Positions 16,038-25,184 of a DNA stretch of 64,000 nt are shown in pieces; position 1 is the first letter of the stretch; each line of letters opens with the position of its first letter. Made by a program: the position numbers and the translations under genes. A model generated the notes under the pieces. The model was given only the letters and a program-made list of their open reading frames with translations. It ran no database searches and was not told the DNA's origin. This DNA is from Hydrogenophaga sp. SL48 (GTDB lineage: Bacteria; Pseudomonadota; Gammaproteobacteria; Burkholderiales; Burkholderiaceae_C): NCBI RefSeq assembly GCF_021729865.1, contig NZ_CP063400.1, forward strand, positions 2,914,001-2,978,000, given 5' to 3'.

Positions 16038-16168
16038 GGCAGGGGCAGCCCCTCCGGCGGTCGCCACAGGCTGACGGATCACTGACCACCGGGGTCTCTC
16101 TCAGGGAAAACCGCGACTTCGCTGGTGCCTGGCGCTTCCTACACTCGCGGCACTTTGAAAGGTGCCCC

Positions 16169-17371
16169 ATGCAGCGACAGCGTCCCGGTTTCTCCCAAGC
16201 CATCGGCCTGCTGGCCGCCACCGTCGCCCTGTCGGCGGCCGCCCAGACCAACCCCACGGTCAAGATCGGGGTCATCGGGCCCTTCAGCGGCCCGTCATCC
16301 GATTTCGGCAGCCCCATGCTGCACGGCGTGCAGTTGGCGGTGGAGGAAATCAACGCCGTGGGCGGCTACCTGGGCCGCCCGCTGGAGCTGGTGGTCCAGG
16401 ACGATCAAGGCAACCCCGACGTTGGCCTCAAAGGCTCGCAAGCGCTGGTCGGTGGCGGCGTGGTGGCCACCATCGGGTTCTGCAACACCGGTGTGGCCGC
16501 CAAGTCGCTGGAGGCCTACCAGACCGCCCAGGTGCCGCTGATCATCCCCTGCGCCACCGGCACACCGCTCACCGCCAGATTCCCCGCGCCCCAGAGCTAC
16601 ATCTTCCGTACCTCGGCGCGTGACTCGATCCAGGCCCCGTTCGTGGTGGACGACCTGGTCAAACGCGGCTGGACCAAGGTGGCCATCTTTGCCGACACCA
16701 CGGGATACGGCGAGGCCGGGCTGAAGGACGTCGAGGCCGCGCTGGCGGCGAAGAACCTCAAGGCGGTGCACGTGGCGCGCTTTCCGCTGGGCGTGAAAGA
16801 CCTGAAGGAGCCGTTGAAAGCAGCACAGGCCGCGGGCGCCAACGTGGTGTTCAGCTACACCGTCGGCCCGGAAAACGCGGCGATTGCCAACGGCCGGCGC
16901 GACCTCAAGTGGGACGTGCCCCAGGTGGGCGCCTGGCCCCTCTCGTTTCCGTTTTTCATTGATGGCGCCAAGGCGGCCGGCGACGGCGCACTGATGGCAC
17001 AGACCTTCATCGCCGAACCCAGCAATGAGCGGCGCGCGGCCTTTCTCAGCGCGTACTCGCGCAAGTTCAAGCAAAAGATCGCCGTGCCGATGGCGGCCGC
17101 CCAGGCCTACGACAGCACCTACCTGCTGACCTACGCGCTGTTCGGCATCCGGGACGGCAAGTTCACTGGCCCGGCCGTCAAGGGGGCACTGGAAAACATC
17201 CCGCGCGTGTACTACGGGGTGGTCGCGACCTACGACAAGCCTTTCAGCCTGGACGACAAGGACGCCGTCACACCCAACATGCTGGTGATGGGCAAGGTGC
17301 GCAGCGGCTCGGTGACCTTCGCCTACCCGGAGGACGCGAAACGCAACCTGTTCGTGCAGCGGAAGAAATAG
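16169..17371 (+). CDS. ABC transporter substrate-binding protein, LivK (branched-chain amino acid) type
   Basis: 400 residues with a signal peptide (MQRQRPGFSQ, hydrophobic core, cleavage near SAAAQ at 25-26). The mature part is a type-I periplasmic binding protein: KIGVIGPFSGPSSDFG at its start, GGYLGRPLELVVQDDQGNP and the later FSYTVGPENAA and AAAQAYDS motifs. This is the LivJ/LivK/Peripla_BP_6 class, which binds branched-chain amino acids, amides, urea or aromatic compounds. The ligand cannot be told. No permease or ATPase gene is adjacent, so it is an orphan binding protein. AAAGGTG precedes the start as ribosome-binding site. Confidence 0.9.
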   Translation: MQRQRPGFSQAIGLLAATVALSAAAQTNPTVKIGVIGPFSGPSSDFGSPMLHGVQLAVEEINAVGGYLGRPLELVVQDDQGNPDVGLKGSQALVGGGVVATIGFCNTGVAAKSLEAYQTAQVPLIIPCATGTPLTARFPAPQSYIFRTSARDSIQAPFVVDDLVKRGWTKVAIFADTTGYGEAGLKDVEAALAAKNLKAVHVARFPLGVKDLKEPLKAAQAAGANVVFSYTVGPENAAIANGRRDLKWDVPQVGAWPLSFPFFIDGAKAAGDGALMAQTFIAEPSNERRAAFLSAYSRKFKQKIAVPMAAAQAYDSTYLLTYALFGIRDGKFTGPAVKGALENIPRVYYGVVATYDKPFSLDDKDAVTPNMLVMGKVRSGSVTFAYPEDAKRNLFVQRKK

Positions 17372-17395
17372 GGCCCCCACACTCCGCCGCTGCGA
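17371..17395 (+). repeat. Truncated dispersed GC-rich repeat, type A, copy 4
   Basis: GGCCCCCACACTCCGCCGCTGCG corresponds to the first third of the type A element, then homology stops. It sits between the convergent stops of the binding-protein and EamA genes. Confidence 0.55.
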
Positions 17396-17399
17396 CCGC

Positions 17400-18287
17400 T
17401 CAACCCAGGATCAAGGCCGTGCCCGCCACGGCCAGCGCGGCGCCGAGCCACGCGCCCGTCGCCGGCCGGCGGCGGTACACCAGCCACAGCAAGGGCAGGA
17501 TCAGTACCGGCGTGACCGAGGACATGACGGCCACCAGGCCGGCCTGACCGTCGCGCAGCGCGATCAGGATCAGGGTCATGCCCAGCGCCATGGCCACGGC
17601 CGCACTCATGAAGATCAGGAAGGCGTCCTGCCGCCGCAAAGGCGCTTGCGCCCGCGCACCCGACCAACCCGACGCGAACAGCAGCGTGTGCGCCCCCAGG
17701 GCCAGGCTCATGCGCGTGGCAGATGCCGCCACCGGATCGACGCCGGTGACCATGAGCGGCTTGATCATCAAGGTGCCCAGCGACTGGCACAGCGCCGAGA
17801 GCAGCCCCAGCCCCACCCCGATGGCCAGCGGCCCGCGCGTCTGCTCCCAGGCGTGGGTTTCATCGCCGCGCTTGCCCCAGGCCACGGCCACCATCACGCC
17901 CCCGACCAGCAGGCCGCTGCCCAGCAAGGCCCAGCCCCACACGGTCTCGCCCAGCCAGGCCCAGGCCAGCACACAGGAGAACAGCGCGTGGGTGGCGTAC
18001 AGCACGCCCGAGCGCCGTGGCCCGAGCCGGTTCATGCAGGAGAACAGCGCCGTGTCACCGATGAAGATGCCGACCACGCCCGAGAGCCCCAGCAGGGCGA
18101 CGGTGGCCATGTCCAGGCTGCGCCAGCCGCCACTGGCCAGCGCCAGGCCCCAGAGGATCAGCGAGGCAAACACCATGCGCCAGCGGCTGAACGCGAACGC
18201 GCCCAGGCGCTGGGCGGGTGGCGCGGAGAACAGGCTGGAGACGGCCCAGCAGGCGGCCGCCAGCAGCGCCAGGGCTTCGGGACGCAT
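17400..18287 (-). CDS. EamA/DMT-family membrane transporter
   Basis: 295 residues with about ten hydrophobic segments in two five-helix halves, the signature of EamA drug/metabolite transporters. Examples are LALLAAACWAVSSLF in helix 1, TVALLGLSGVVGIFIGDTAL in helix 4 and the C-terminal half starting GPLAIGVGLGLLSALCQS. Substrate not predictable. The ATG at 18287 (MRPEAL) is preferred to a TTG two codons upstream. Downstream of pmbA on the same strand, separated by a dispersed repeat. Confidence 0.88.
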   Translation of the reverse strand: MRPEALALLAAACWAVSSLFSAPPAQRLGAFAFSRWRMVFASLILWGLALASGGWRSLDMATVALLGLSGVVGIFIGDTALFSCMNRLGPRRSGVLYATHALFSCVLAWAWLGETVWGWALLGSGLLVGGVMVAVAWGKRGDETHAWEQTRGPLAIGVGLGLLSALCQSLGTLMIKPLMVTGVDPVAASATRMSLALGAHTLLFASGWSGARAQAPLRRQDAFLIFMSAAVAMALGMTLILIALRDGQAGLVAVMSSVTPVLILPLLWLVYRRRPATGAWLGAALAVAGTALILG

Positions 18288-18321
18288 GACCAAGGAACCG
18301 AATCAACGGAACAGGGCCGCC

Positions 18322-18386
18322 GCCGGGCCGCTCCCAAGGCGGCACAGCCCCCTCGGGGGGCAGCGACCCGCGCAGCGGCGGAGCCC
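18322..18386 (-). repeat. Dispersed GC-rich repeat, type A inverted, copy 5
   Basis: GCCGGGCCGCTCCCAAGG, CCCCCTCGGGGGG, CGACCCGCGCAGCGGCGGAG: the reverse complement of the copies at 6.85 and 12.78 kb. It lies between pmbA and the EamA gene. Confidence 0.82.
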
Positions 18387-18424
18387 CGGCCTGCGCCCGG
18401 GAGGCGCGGGACGCTTGGGGGCTT

Positions 18425-19852
18425 TCAACTTCCCGCCACCTTCATCTTGTTGATGAGGATCGAGCCCACGGTCTTGGCGCCGTAGTTGTAGGCGTCGGCG
18501 CCCACGGCCTCGATGCCCTGGAACATGTCCTTGAGGTTGCCCGCGATGGTGATCTCGTGCACCGGGTAGGCGATCACGCCGTTTTCCACCCAGTAGCCCG
18601 AGGCGCCGCGCGAGTAGTCGCCGGTCACGTAGTTCACGCCCTGCCCCATCAGCTCGGTGACGAACAGGCCACGACCGAGCTTCTGCAGCATGGCCTTGAG
18701 GTCGTCGCCGGGCTGGGTCAGGCGGCTGGTGAGCGTGAGGTTGTGCGAGCCACCTGCGTTGCCCGTGGTGCGCATGCCGAGCTTGCGCGCCGAGTAGGTG
18801 GAGAGAAAGTAGCCCAGCACCTTGCCCGCGCTCAGCACCTTGCGTTTGACGGTGCGCACGCCTTCGTCGTCAAACGGCGAGCTGCCCTTGCCGTTGATCA
18901 CATGGGGGTCTTCGACGATGTCGAGGTGTTTCGCCATCACCCGCTTGCCGAGGCTGTTGTTCAGGAAGGTGGTCTTGCGGTACAGCGCACCGCCGCTGGT
19001 GGCCTGCACGTAGGCGCCCAGCAGGCCGGCGGCCAGCGGCGACTCGAACAGCACCGGGCATTCGGTGGTGGCGATCTTGCGGCCGTTCAGGCGCGCGAGC
19101 GTGCGCTCGGCGGCGTAGCGGCCCACCGCTTCGGGGGTGGCGAGGTCGTCGGGCGAACGCATCGAGCTGTACCAGTGGTCGCGCTGCATGTTCGCGCCCT
19201 TGCCGGCGATCGGCGCCACCGACAGGCTGTGGCGCGAGCTGGCGTAGCCGCCGCTGAAGATGCCGGGTTTGCCGCGTTCGCCGCCGCGCATGTGGGCGGT
19301 GAAAAAGTGCGACTGCTGGGCCGACACGCCCGCGCCTTCGCTGTTGCTGATCTTCTTGCTGGTGGCGAAGGCCGCGGCCTCGCAGGCCAGCGCGATGCGC
19401 AGCGCCTCTTCGGAGTCGATCGCCCAGGGGTGGAAGAGGTCGAGGTCGGGGTAACTGTCGGCGATGTCTTCGGGGTCGGGCAGACCGGCCACCGGGTCTT
19501 CGGCGGTGAAGCGGGCGATGTCGTAGGCCGCCTGCACCGTCTGGCGCACGGCAGCGGGTGAAAAATCGGAGGTGGAGGCGTTGCCGCGCTTCTGCCCCAG
19601 GTACACCGTCACGCCGAGCGACTTGTCGCGGTTGCGCTCCACGTTCTCCAGCTCACCCTTGCGCACCGACACGCTCAGGCCGGCGCCTTCGGACACCTCG
19701 GCCCCGGCGTCGGTGGCGCCCAGCTTTTTGGCATGGCCCAGCGCGAGGTCCACCAGCTCCTCGAACTGGCTGCGTGCGTACTGGAAACCGGCGAGCGGCT
19801 GGCTGGCGGTGGAGGAAGGGGCTTGGGACGGGGTGTTGGGGGCTTTTTTCAT
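18425..19852 (-). CDS. pmbA: Metalloprotease PmbA (TldE)
   Basis: 475 residues from MKKAPNTPSQ. It is the TldE subunit of the TldD/TldE metalloprotease, known for processing peptide natural products (microcin B17) and degrading the CcdA antitoxin. The PmbA/TldD N-terminal domain (GAEVSEGAGLSVSVRKGELENVE, key residues VRKGELE) and C-terminal beta-rich domain (TTGNAGGSHN, GDYSRGASGYWVENG) are present. TldE lacks the metal-binding HExxxH of TldD, and none is seen here, as expected. tldD is not in the window. Divergent from darP with 73 bp between starts, the same neighbour pairing as in E. coli (pmbA-yjgA). Confidence 0.94.
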   Translation of the reverse strand: MKKAPNTPSQAPSSTASQPLAGFQYARSQFEELVDLALGHAKKLGATDAGAEVSEGAGLSVSVRKGELENVERNRDKSLGVTVYLGQKRGNASTSDFSPAAVRQTVQAAYDIARFTAEDPVAGLPDPEDIADSYPDLDLFHPWAIDSEEALRIALACEAAAFATSKKISNSEGAGVSAQQSHFFTAHMRGGERGKPGIFSGGYASSRHSLSVAPIAGKGANMQRDHWYSSMRSPDDLATPEAVGRYAAERTLARLNGRKIATTECPVLFESPLAAGLLGAYVQATSGGALYRKTTFLNNSLGKRVMAKHLDIVEDPHVINGKGSSPFDDEGVRTVKRKVLSAGKVLGYFLSTYSARKLGMRTTGNAGGSHNLTLTSRLTQPGDDLKAMLQKLGRGLFVTELMGQGVNYVTGDYSRGASGYWVENGVIAYPVHEITIAGNLKDMFQGIEAVGADAYNYGAKTVGSILINKMKVAGS

Positions 19853-19925
19853 GTCGACGGCTATGATACTTGCCGCCCCCCTCTGGCTGCTGCAGGCCCT
19901 GCACAAGCCCATTTGAAGAAACCCG

Positions 19926-20585
19926 ATGTCCCGCAAACCCACCAAAGGCTACTTCGTCCGTGGCCAGTTCGTTGCCGAGGGCAGCGAGCTCGACCTGGAA
20001 CTCAAGCGCGAGCTCAAGGGTTCGGTCGACATGAGCAAGACCGACCTGAAAAAAGAGAGCGACCGCCTCCAATTGCTCGGCGAAAACCTGCTCACGCTCA
20101 ACGCCAGTCTCATGACGCGCCTGATCGAGACGCATGGCCTGTCCGAGAAGCTGATCGATGCCGTGGCCGACGCCAAGCGCATCACCAACTTCGAAGGCCG
20201 GCGCCGCCAGATGCAGTTCATCGGCAAGCTCATGCGCAAGCTGGATGACGGCGTCATCAGCGCCATCGAAGCCGCGCTCGAAGAACAGCGCAAGCCCTCG
20301 GCCCAGGCCACGCTGGCGCTGCACCAGGCCGAACAGTGGCGCGACAAGCTGATCGCCGACGACGACGCGCTCACGCGCTGGCTGGAACAGGACCCGGCCG
20401 CCGACGTGCAGCACCTGCGCGCCCTGATCCGCCAGGCGCGCAAGGACGCGCAGGCCGTGACGGAGCGCCCGGGCGAGGCCCTGCGCCACGGCAAGGCCTA
20501 CCGCGAGATCTTCCAGATCGTGCGCACCGCGCTCACGCCCAACGACGCATCGGCAGACGACGCCGAAGAACCGCAGGAGGACTGA
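19926..20585 (+). CDS. darP: Ribosome-associated assembly factor DarP (YjgA, UPF0307)
   Basis: 219 residues, with the family N-terminus MSRKPTKGYFVRGQFV, the segment ESDRLQLLGENLLTL (about 45-59) and RRRQMQFIGKLMRKLD (about 94-109). E. coli YjgA/DarP associates with late 50S assembly intermediates. The protein is helical and charged. Its last codons carry the AGGAGG ribosome-binding site of mog, which starts 3 bp after its stop, so the two are probably translated together. Confidence 0.93.
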   Translation: MSRKPTKGYFVRGQFVAEGSELDLELKRELKGSVDMSKTDLKKESDRLQLLGENLLTLNASLMTRLIETHGLSEKLIDAVADAKRITNFEGRRRQMQFIGKLMRKLDDGVISAIEAALEEQRKPSAQATLALHQAEQWRDKLIADDDALTRWLEQDPAADVQHLRALIRQARKDAQAVTERPGEALRHGKAYREIFQIVRTALTPNDASADDAEEPQED

Positions 20586-20588
20586 GCC

Positions 20589-21173
20589 GTGACCGATACC
20601 CTCACCCCCGCGCCGGTGCGCATCGGCATCGTCTCCATCAGCGACCGCGCCAGCAGCGGTGTCTACGAAGACAAGGGCCTGCCGGCGCTGCAGGACTGGC
20701 TCACGCGCGCGCTGAAAAACCCCATCACCTTCGAGCCGCGCCTGATCCCCGACGAGCAGGCGAAGATCAGCGAGACCCTGATTCAGCTGGTGGACGCCGG
20801 CTGCGCGCTGGTGCTCACCACCGGCGGCACCGGTCCGGCCAAACGCGACGTGACGCCCGAGGCCACGCTGGCCGTGGCCCACAAGGAGATGCCCGGTTTT
20901 GGCGAACAGATGCGCCAGATCAGCCTGGCCTTCGTGCCCACCGCCATCCTCTCGCGCCAGGTGGCGGTGATCCGCGACCAGAGCCTGATCATCAACCTGC
21001 CGGGGCAGCCCAAGGCGATCGCCGAAACGCTGGAAGGCCTGAAGAACCCGGACGGCAGCCAGAAGGTCAACGGGATCTTCACGGCCGTGCCCTACTGCAT
21101 CGACCTGATCGAAGGGCCTTACCTCGAAACCAACGATCAGGTCTGCAAGGCCTGGCGACCGAAACAAAAGTAG
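20589..21173 (+). CDS. mog: Molybdopterin adenylyltransferase
   Basis: 194 residues from a GTG start (MTDTLTPAPVRIGIVSISDRAS) with AGGAGG 9 bp upstream. Mog adenylates molybdopterin before molybdate insertion. It has the MoaB/Mog fold with TTGGTGPAKRDVTPEA (about 78-93), the substrate-binding glycine-rich loop, and the INLPGQPKA segment (about 136-144). It supplies molybdenum cofactor to enzymes such as the nitrate reductase encoded 11 kb upstream. Other moa/moe genes are not in the window. Confidence 0.94.
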   Translation: MTDTLTPAPVRIGIVSISDRASSGVYEDKGLPALQDWLTRALKNPITFEPRLIPDEQAKISETLIQLVDAGCALVLTTGGTGPAKRDVTPEATLAVAHKEMPGFGEQMRQISLAFVPTAILSRQVAVIRDQSLIINLPGQPKAIAETLEGLKNPDGSQKVNGIFTAVPYCIDLIEGPYLETNDQVCKAWRPKQK

Positions 21174-21216
21174 CCCCCCTGCGCCGCTTCGCGTCTTCCC
21201 CCCGGTGGGGGGACGC
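21174..21216 (+). repeat. Dispersed GC-rich repeat, type B (partial), copy 6
   Basis: CCCCCCTGCGCCGCTTCGCG followed by the C-run/G-run inverted repeat CCCCCCGGTGGGGGG. It begins immediately after the mog stop codon. The second half of the element is replaced by a different repeat (21226-21251). Confidence 0.7.
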
Positions 21217-21225
21217 ACCTGGTGG

Positions 21226-21251
21226 CCCGTCCTGAGCTTGTCGAAGGGCGG
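21226..21251. repeat. Short interspersed palindrome (CCTGAGCTTGTCGAAGG type)
   Basis: A short palindrome CCCGTCCTGAG-CTTGTCGAAGGGCGG. I recognise this family of extragenic palindromes from many GC-rich proteobacterial genomes. Single copy in this window, adjoining a type B repeat between mog and the SlyD-type gene. Confidence 0.5.
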
Positions 21252-21297
21252 TTCCACGGGTGCCCACGAAGAAGGCATTTCACTCCGAGAGTTCCTC

Positions 21298-21774
21298 ATG
21301 AAAATCACCAAAGACACCATCGTCACCATCACCTTCCGCGCCACCGATGCGCGGGGCAAGTTGCTGGAGGACGGCAAGGAGCCGCGCGCTTACCTGCACG
21401 GCGGCTACAACAACACGCTGCCGGGCATCGAGAAGGCCCTGGAAGGTCAGGAGAAGGGCTTCGCCGCCACCCTGGCGCTGCCGCCCGAAGACGCATTTGG
21501 CGTGCGCGACGAGAGCCTGGCCACCAGCATCCCCAAGAGCGAGTTCCCGCCCGGCGTGAAGGTCGGTGGCCAGCTGCAAGGGGTGGACGACCAGGGGCGC
21601 CAGCAGGTGTTCACGGTCATGAAGATCAAGGGTGACACGGTGCTGCTCGACGGCAACCACCCGCTGGCCGGGCAGACGCTGCACTTCGCGGTCAAGGTGG
21701 TGGACGTGCAGCCGGCGTCGGCCGAAGAGGTGGCCCACGGCCACGCGCACGGTGCCCACGGGCACCACCACTGA
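21298..21774 (+). CDS. slyD: SlyD-type FKBP peptidyl-prolyl cis-trans isomerase
   Basis: 158 residues. The FKBP core is split by an IF (insert-in-flap) domain as in SlyD: VTITFRATDARGKLLED at the start, GGYNNTLPGIEKALEGQ (about 36-52), PEDAFGVRDE (about 63-72), the IF segment, and GNHPLAGQTLHFAVKVVDV near 120-138. The tail HGHAHGAHGHHH is a short histidine-rich metal-binding end like that of E. coli SlyD, which delivers nickel to hydrogenases and folds proline-limited proteins. Whether nickel delivery applies here is not shown. The start at 21298 is preferred over upstream codons lying inside repeat DNA. Confidence 0.9.
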   Translation: MKITKDTIVTITFRATDARGKLLEDGKEPRAYLHGGYNNTLPGIEKALEGQEKGFAATLALPPEDAFGVRDESLATSIPKSEFPPGVKVGGQLQGVDDQGRQQVFTVMKIKGDTVLLDGNHPLAGQTLHFAVKVVDVQPASAEEVAHGHAHGAHGHHH

Positions 21775-21800
21775 ACGTCGCCGGACGGTAGCGCTCGACC

Positions 21801-23642
21801 TTGCGGGCCCTCATCGATTTCCCCGACACCGCCCCTCAGGCGGTGCCCGGTGGCCGGCTTTGCGCCAGCTTCGGCGACCCCATCGAGGTGATCGAGGCCT
21901 GGGCCATGGCCGAGGTGCTGCCCGCCCTGGAGCGGGTTCAGGCCCAGGCGGAGGCGGGCCGCTGGTGCATCGGCGGCCTGTCCTACGAGGCCGCGCCGGC
22001 CTTCGACACCGCGCTGCCCGCGCACGCGCCCGACCCAGGTTGGCCCCTGGTGTGGTTCGGGGTGTACGAGGCCCCGCTGGCCAGCCCCACCCCCTTGTCA
22101 GAAACACGGGGGACCGCGCACTGGACCCTACCCGAGTCCCGCGCCCACTACCTGAAGCAGGTGGAACGGGCGCAGCAGGCCATGGCCGCGGGCGAGGCCT
22201 ACCAGATCAACCTGACCACGGCCCTGACGGGCACGCTCACCGGCGAGCCATCGGCCTGGATGCGCGCGCTGCGTGAGCGCCAACCCGAGGGCTACCTGCT
22301 GTGGCTGGACGGCGGGCAGCGCCACGTGCTGAGCGCTTCGCCCGAGCTGTTCTTCGACTGGCAACCCGATCCGCTGGGTGGCCGCTTGCAATGCCGCCCG
22401 ATGAAAGGCACCGCCGGCCGGGAGGCCGACCCGGCCCTGGACGCCGCTGCCCGCGAGCGCCTGCTGGCCAGCGCCAAGGAGCGTGCCGAAAACGTCATGA
22501 TCGTGGACCTGCTGCGCAACGACCTGAACCGCATCGCGCGGCCGGGCACCGTGCGAGTGGACCGGTTGATGGAGGCCGAGGCCTGGCCCTCGGTCTGGCA
22601 AATGACCTCCAGCCTCTCGGCCCAGGCCCGCGCGGGCACCACGCTCACCGAGGTGTTCCGCGCCCTCTTCCCTTGCGGCAGCATCACCGGCGCCCCCAAG
22701 CGGCAGGCCATGCGCTGGATTCAGCGCCTGGAGTCGGGCGCCCGGGGCCTCTATTGCGGCGCGCTGGGCGTGGTCCGTCCGGGCGGGCACGCCAGCTTCA
22801 ATGTGCCGATCCGCACCCTGACCCTGCAGCGCACAGACACCACCACCGAATGGCAGGCCCGGTACGGCGTGGGCAGCGGGTTGACCGTCTGCGCCGATCC
22901 GGCGGCCGAATGGGAAGAACTGATGACCAAGAGCCACCTGCTTCACCGGGTCAGCGAACCCTTCAGCCTGTTGGAAACACTGCGCCTGGAAGACGGCACC
23001 TACTGGCTGCTGGAGCGCCACCTGCAGCGGCTGCAGGACAGCGCCCGCCATTTTGGCCACCCCTGCGATCTGCCGGCGTTGCGCGAACGCCTTGCACGGC
23101 TGGCCGCGGGACATGCGCAAGGCCTGTGGCGCGTGCGCCTGACCCTGGACGCCCGGGGCGGGATCGATGTGCAGGCTTTCCCCATGACCGAGACCGCCCA
23201 GCCGGTGCGCGTGGCGCTGGCCCCCGCCCCCCTGCCCACCAGCGGCGCACTGAAGGAATTCATCCGGTACAAGACCACGCGGCGCGCGCACTACGAGGCG
23301 CTGGCCCCCACCGACCCCGGCGTCTTCGACCACCTGCTGCTCAACGAACGCGGCGAGATCACCGAATTCACCCGAGGCAACGTGGCGGTCCGGCTGGATG
23401 GGGTCTGGCTCACCCCCGCACTGTCCAGCGGGCTGCTGGCAGGCACCTACCGGGCCGAGCTGCTGGCCGAAGGACGCCTGCGCGAAGCGGTGCTCACCAC
23501 CGGTGATCTCGCACGAGCTCAGGGCCTGGCCTTCTACAACGGCCTGAGGGGATGGCTGTCAGCGGAGATGACGCACGCCGGGCATGCGCCACGGGGCAAC
23601 GCCGCGTCGCTGCCCGACTGCGGTCACTTGCCCACCAGCTGA
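21801..23642 (+). CDS. pabB: Aminodeoxychorismate synthase component I fused to 4-amino-4-deoxychorismate lyase
   Basis: 613 residues. Residues about 1-365 are a chorismate-binding enzyme (PabB): RPMKGTAGR (about 196-204, the lysine-containing PIKGT-type motif of PabB), ENVMIVDLLRNDLNR, FPCGSITGAPK and YCGALGVV are all present. Residues about 380-600 are a class IV PLP aminotransferase (PabC lyase), with the likely PLP lysine in EFIRYKTTRRAHYE and the motif GEITEFTRGNV. Together these convert chorismate plus ammonia to p-aminobenzoate for folate synthesis; the glutaminase PabA is not nearby. A TTG start (21801) is assumed because no ATG or GTG fits. Its 3' end overlaps the convergent cysE gene by 19 bp. 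Confidence 0.92.
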   Translation: MRALIDFPDTAPQAVPGGRLCASFGDPIEVIEAWAMAEVLPALERVQAQAEAGRWCIGGLSYEAAPAFDTALPAHAPDPGWPLVWFGVYEAPLASPTPLSETRGTAHWTLPESRAHYLKQVERAQQAMAAGEAYQINLTTALTGTLTGEPSAWMRALRERQPEGYLLWLDGGQRHVLSASPELFFDWQPDPLGGRLQCRPMKGTAGREADPALDAAARERLLASAKERAENVMIVDLLRNDLNRIARPGTVRVDRLMEAEAWPSVWQMTSSLSAQARAGTTLTEVFRALFPCGSITGAPKRQAMRWIQRLESGARGLYCGALGVVRPGGHASFNVPIRTLTLQRTDTTTEWQARYGVGSGLTVCADPAAEWEELMTKSHLLHRVSEPFSLLETLRLEDGTYWLLERHLQRLQDSARHFGHPCDLPALRERLARLAAGHAQGLWRVRLTLDARGGIDVQAFPMTETAQPVRVALAPAPLPTSGALKEFIRYKTTRRAHYEALAPTDPGVFDHLLLNERGEITEFTRGNVAVRLDGVWLTPALSSGLLAGTYRAELLAEGRLREAVLTTGDLARAQGLAFYNGLRGWLSAEMTHAGHAPRGNAASLPDCGHLPTS

Positions 23643-24394
23643 TTCAGCTTCTCGGCCTCGAAGCATTCGCTGCGCGCCGCGTCCGACGGCACGCAGTCGC
23701 CCTTCTGCTGCTTCGAGAGGGTTTCAACCGCCTGCCACAGCAGCGTGATCTGATGATCCTGGCCGGCAGCGCTGTCGATCAGGCCGCGCATGGCCTGCGA
23801 CAGTGGGTCGTCTTCCTGCGTGATGCCGTAGGCCTGGAACTTCGGGTTCGCCTCGGTCACGTCGGCGCTCTCGCCAGACTTGCTCGGGATGATGCGGGCC
23901 GGGATGCCCACCGCCGTGGCGCCCGGGGGCACCGGCTTGATCACCACCGCGTTGCTGCCGATCTTGGCGCCGTCGCCCACCACGAAGCCCCCCAGCACCT
24001 TGGCACCCGCGCTCACCACCACGTTCTTGCCCAGCGTGGGGTGGCGTTTGGTGCCTTTGTAGAGCGAGGTGCCGCCCAGCGTGACGCCCTGGTAGATCGT
24101 GCAGCCGTCGCCGATTTCGGCCGTCTCGCCCACCACCACGCCCATGGCGTGATCGAAGAACACGCGGTCGCCCACCTTGGCACCGGGGTGGATTTCGATG
24201 CCGGTCAGCCAGCGCGCGACGTGCGAGATGAACCGCCCCGGCCACTTGAGGCCGTTCGTCCAGCACCAGTGCGCCGGGCGGTGCAGCCAGACGGCGTGCA
24301 GGCCCGGGTAGCAGGTGATGACCTCCCAGGTGCTGCGGGCCGCGGGGTCGCGATCGAGGACGCACTGGATGTCGGAACGGATGCGGGCGAACAT
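23624..24394 (-). CDS. cysE: Serine O-acetyltransferase
   Basis: 256 residues from MFARIRSDIQCVLDRDPAA, of the EpsC/short CysE type. It makes O-acetylserine for cysteine synthesis. The left-handed beta-helix hexapeptide repeats run from IEIHPGAKVGDRVFFDHAMGVVVGE (key residues HPGA, DHAMG) through GGTSLYKGTKRHPTLG to GSNAVVIKPVPPGATAVGIPA. The catalytic His is in DHAMG. The C-terminal 80 residues, after the beta helix, are longer than in the smallest CysE proteins. Located 31 bp downstream of trmJ on the same strand, a likely two-gene operon. Confidence 0.93.
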   Translation of the reverse strand: MFARIRSDIQCVLDRDPAARSTWEVITCYPGLHAVWLHRPAHWCWTNGLKWPGRFISHVARWLTGIEIHPGAKVGDRVFFDHAMGVVVGETAEIGDGCTIYQGVTLGGTSLYKGTKRHPTLGKNVVVSAGAKVLGGFVVGDGAKIGSNAVVIKPVPPGATAVGIPARIIPSKSGESADVTEANPKFQAYGITQEDDPLSQAMRGLIDSAAGQDHQITLLWQAVETLSKQQKGDCVPSDAARSECFEAEKLNQLVGK

Positions 24395-24425
24395 GGGGTC
24401 TTGTTGTTGGAATCGGGCAGTCAGT

Positions 24426-25178
24426 CTATCGCTTCGCCTGCGCGGCGGTTTGCAGCATGGCCTTGGCGACACCACGCAGGATGTGGATTTCTTCTTCGGT
24501 CGGTGCGGCACGGTTGAACAGCTGGTTCAGGCGCGGCATGAGTTTCTTGGGCGCCTCCGGGTCGAGAAAGTCCACCGCCACCAGCGCCTGCTCCAGGTGC
24601 TGCAGCATGCCGGCCAGCGCTTTCGCATCGGCCAGCGGGCGCTCGGGTGTGCTGGCGGGCGGCAAGGCGTAGCCCCCCAGCGCCTGGCGCCAGTCGTAGG
24701 CGATCAGCTGCACGGCGGCGGCCAGGTTGAGCGAACCGAACGATGGATCGGTGGGGATGGAGAGGCAGCTGTGGCAGCGGTACACGTCTTCGTTGCGCAT
24801 GCCGAAGCGCTCGGAGCCGAACAGGAAGGCCACGCCACCGGGGCGGGTGGGCGCAGGCGTTTCGGGTGTGCCCAGCAGCGCAGCAAAGTGCTCGCGCGGT
24901 TGCCGCGTGGGCGGGCCGAAGTCGCGTGGCGTCATGGCCGTGGCGCACAGGTGTTCGATGCCGTCAAGCGCCTCGTCCAGCGTGTCCACGATGCGCGCCT
25001 TGTCCAGCACGTCGTTGGCGCCGCTGGCGCGCTGGATGGTTTCTTCGCGCCGCAACACGTTGGCCCAGCGCGGCGCCACCAGCACCAGGTCGTCAAAGCC
25101 CATCACCTTCATGGCGCGCGCGGTACCGCCCACGTTGCCGGCGTGGCTGGTCTGGATCAGGATGAATCTCGTCTTCAT
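24426..25178 (-). CDS. trmJ: tRNA (cytidine/uridine-32-2'-O)-methyltransferase TrmJ
   Basis: 250 residues, beginning MKTRFILIQTSHAGNVGGTARAMK. The SPOUT-fold signatures are SHAGNVGGTARAM (11-23), VAFLFGSERFGMRNEDV (about 115-131) and SLNLAAAVQLIAYDWR (about 148-163), forming the deep trefoil knot for S-adenosylmethionine. TrmJ 2'-O-methylates position 32 of several tRNAs. The start at 25178 is chosen because the knot begins immediately. Divergent from suhB; a dispersed repeat fills the space. Confidence 0.93.
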   Translation of the reverse strand: MKTRFILIQTSHAGNVGGTARAMKVMGFDDLVLVAPRWANVLRREETIQRASGANDVLDKARIVDTLDEALDGIEHLCATAMTPRDFGPPTRQPREHFAALLGTPETPAPTRPGGVAFLFGSERFGMRNEDVYRCHSCLSIPTDPSFGSLNLAAAVQLIAYDWRQALGGYALPPASTPERPLADAKALAGMLQHLEQALVAVDFLDPEAPKKLMPRLNQLFNRAAPTEEEIHILRGVAKAMLQTAAQAKR

Positions 25179-25184
25179 TTGGAA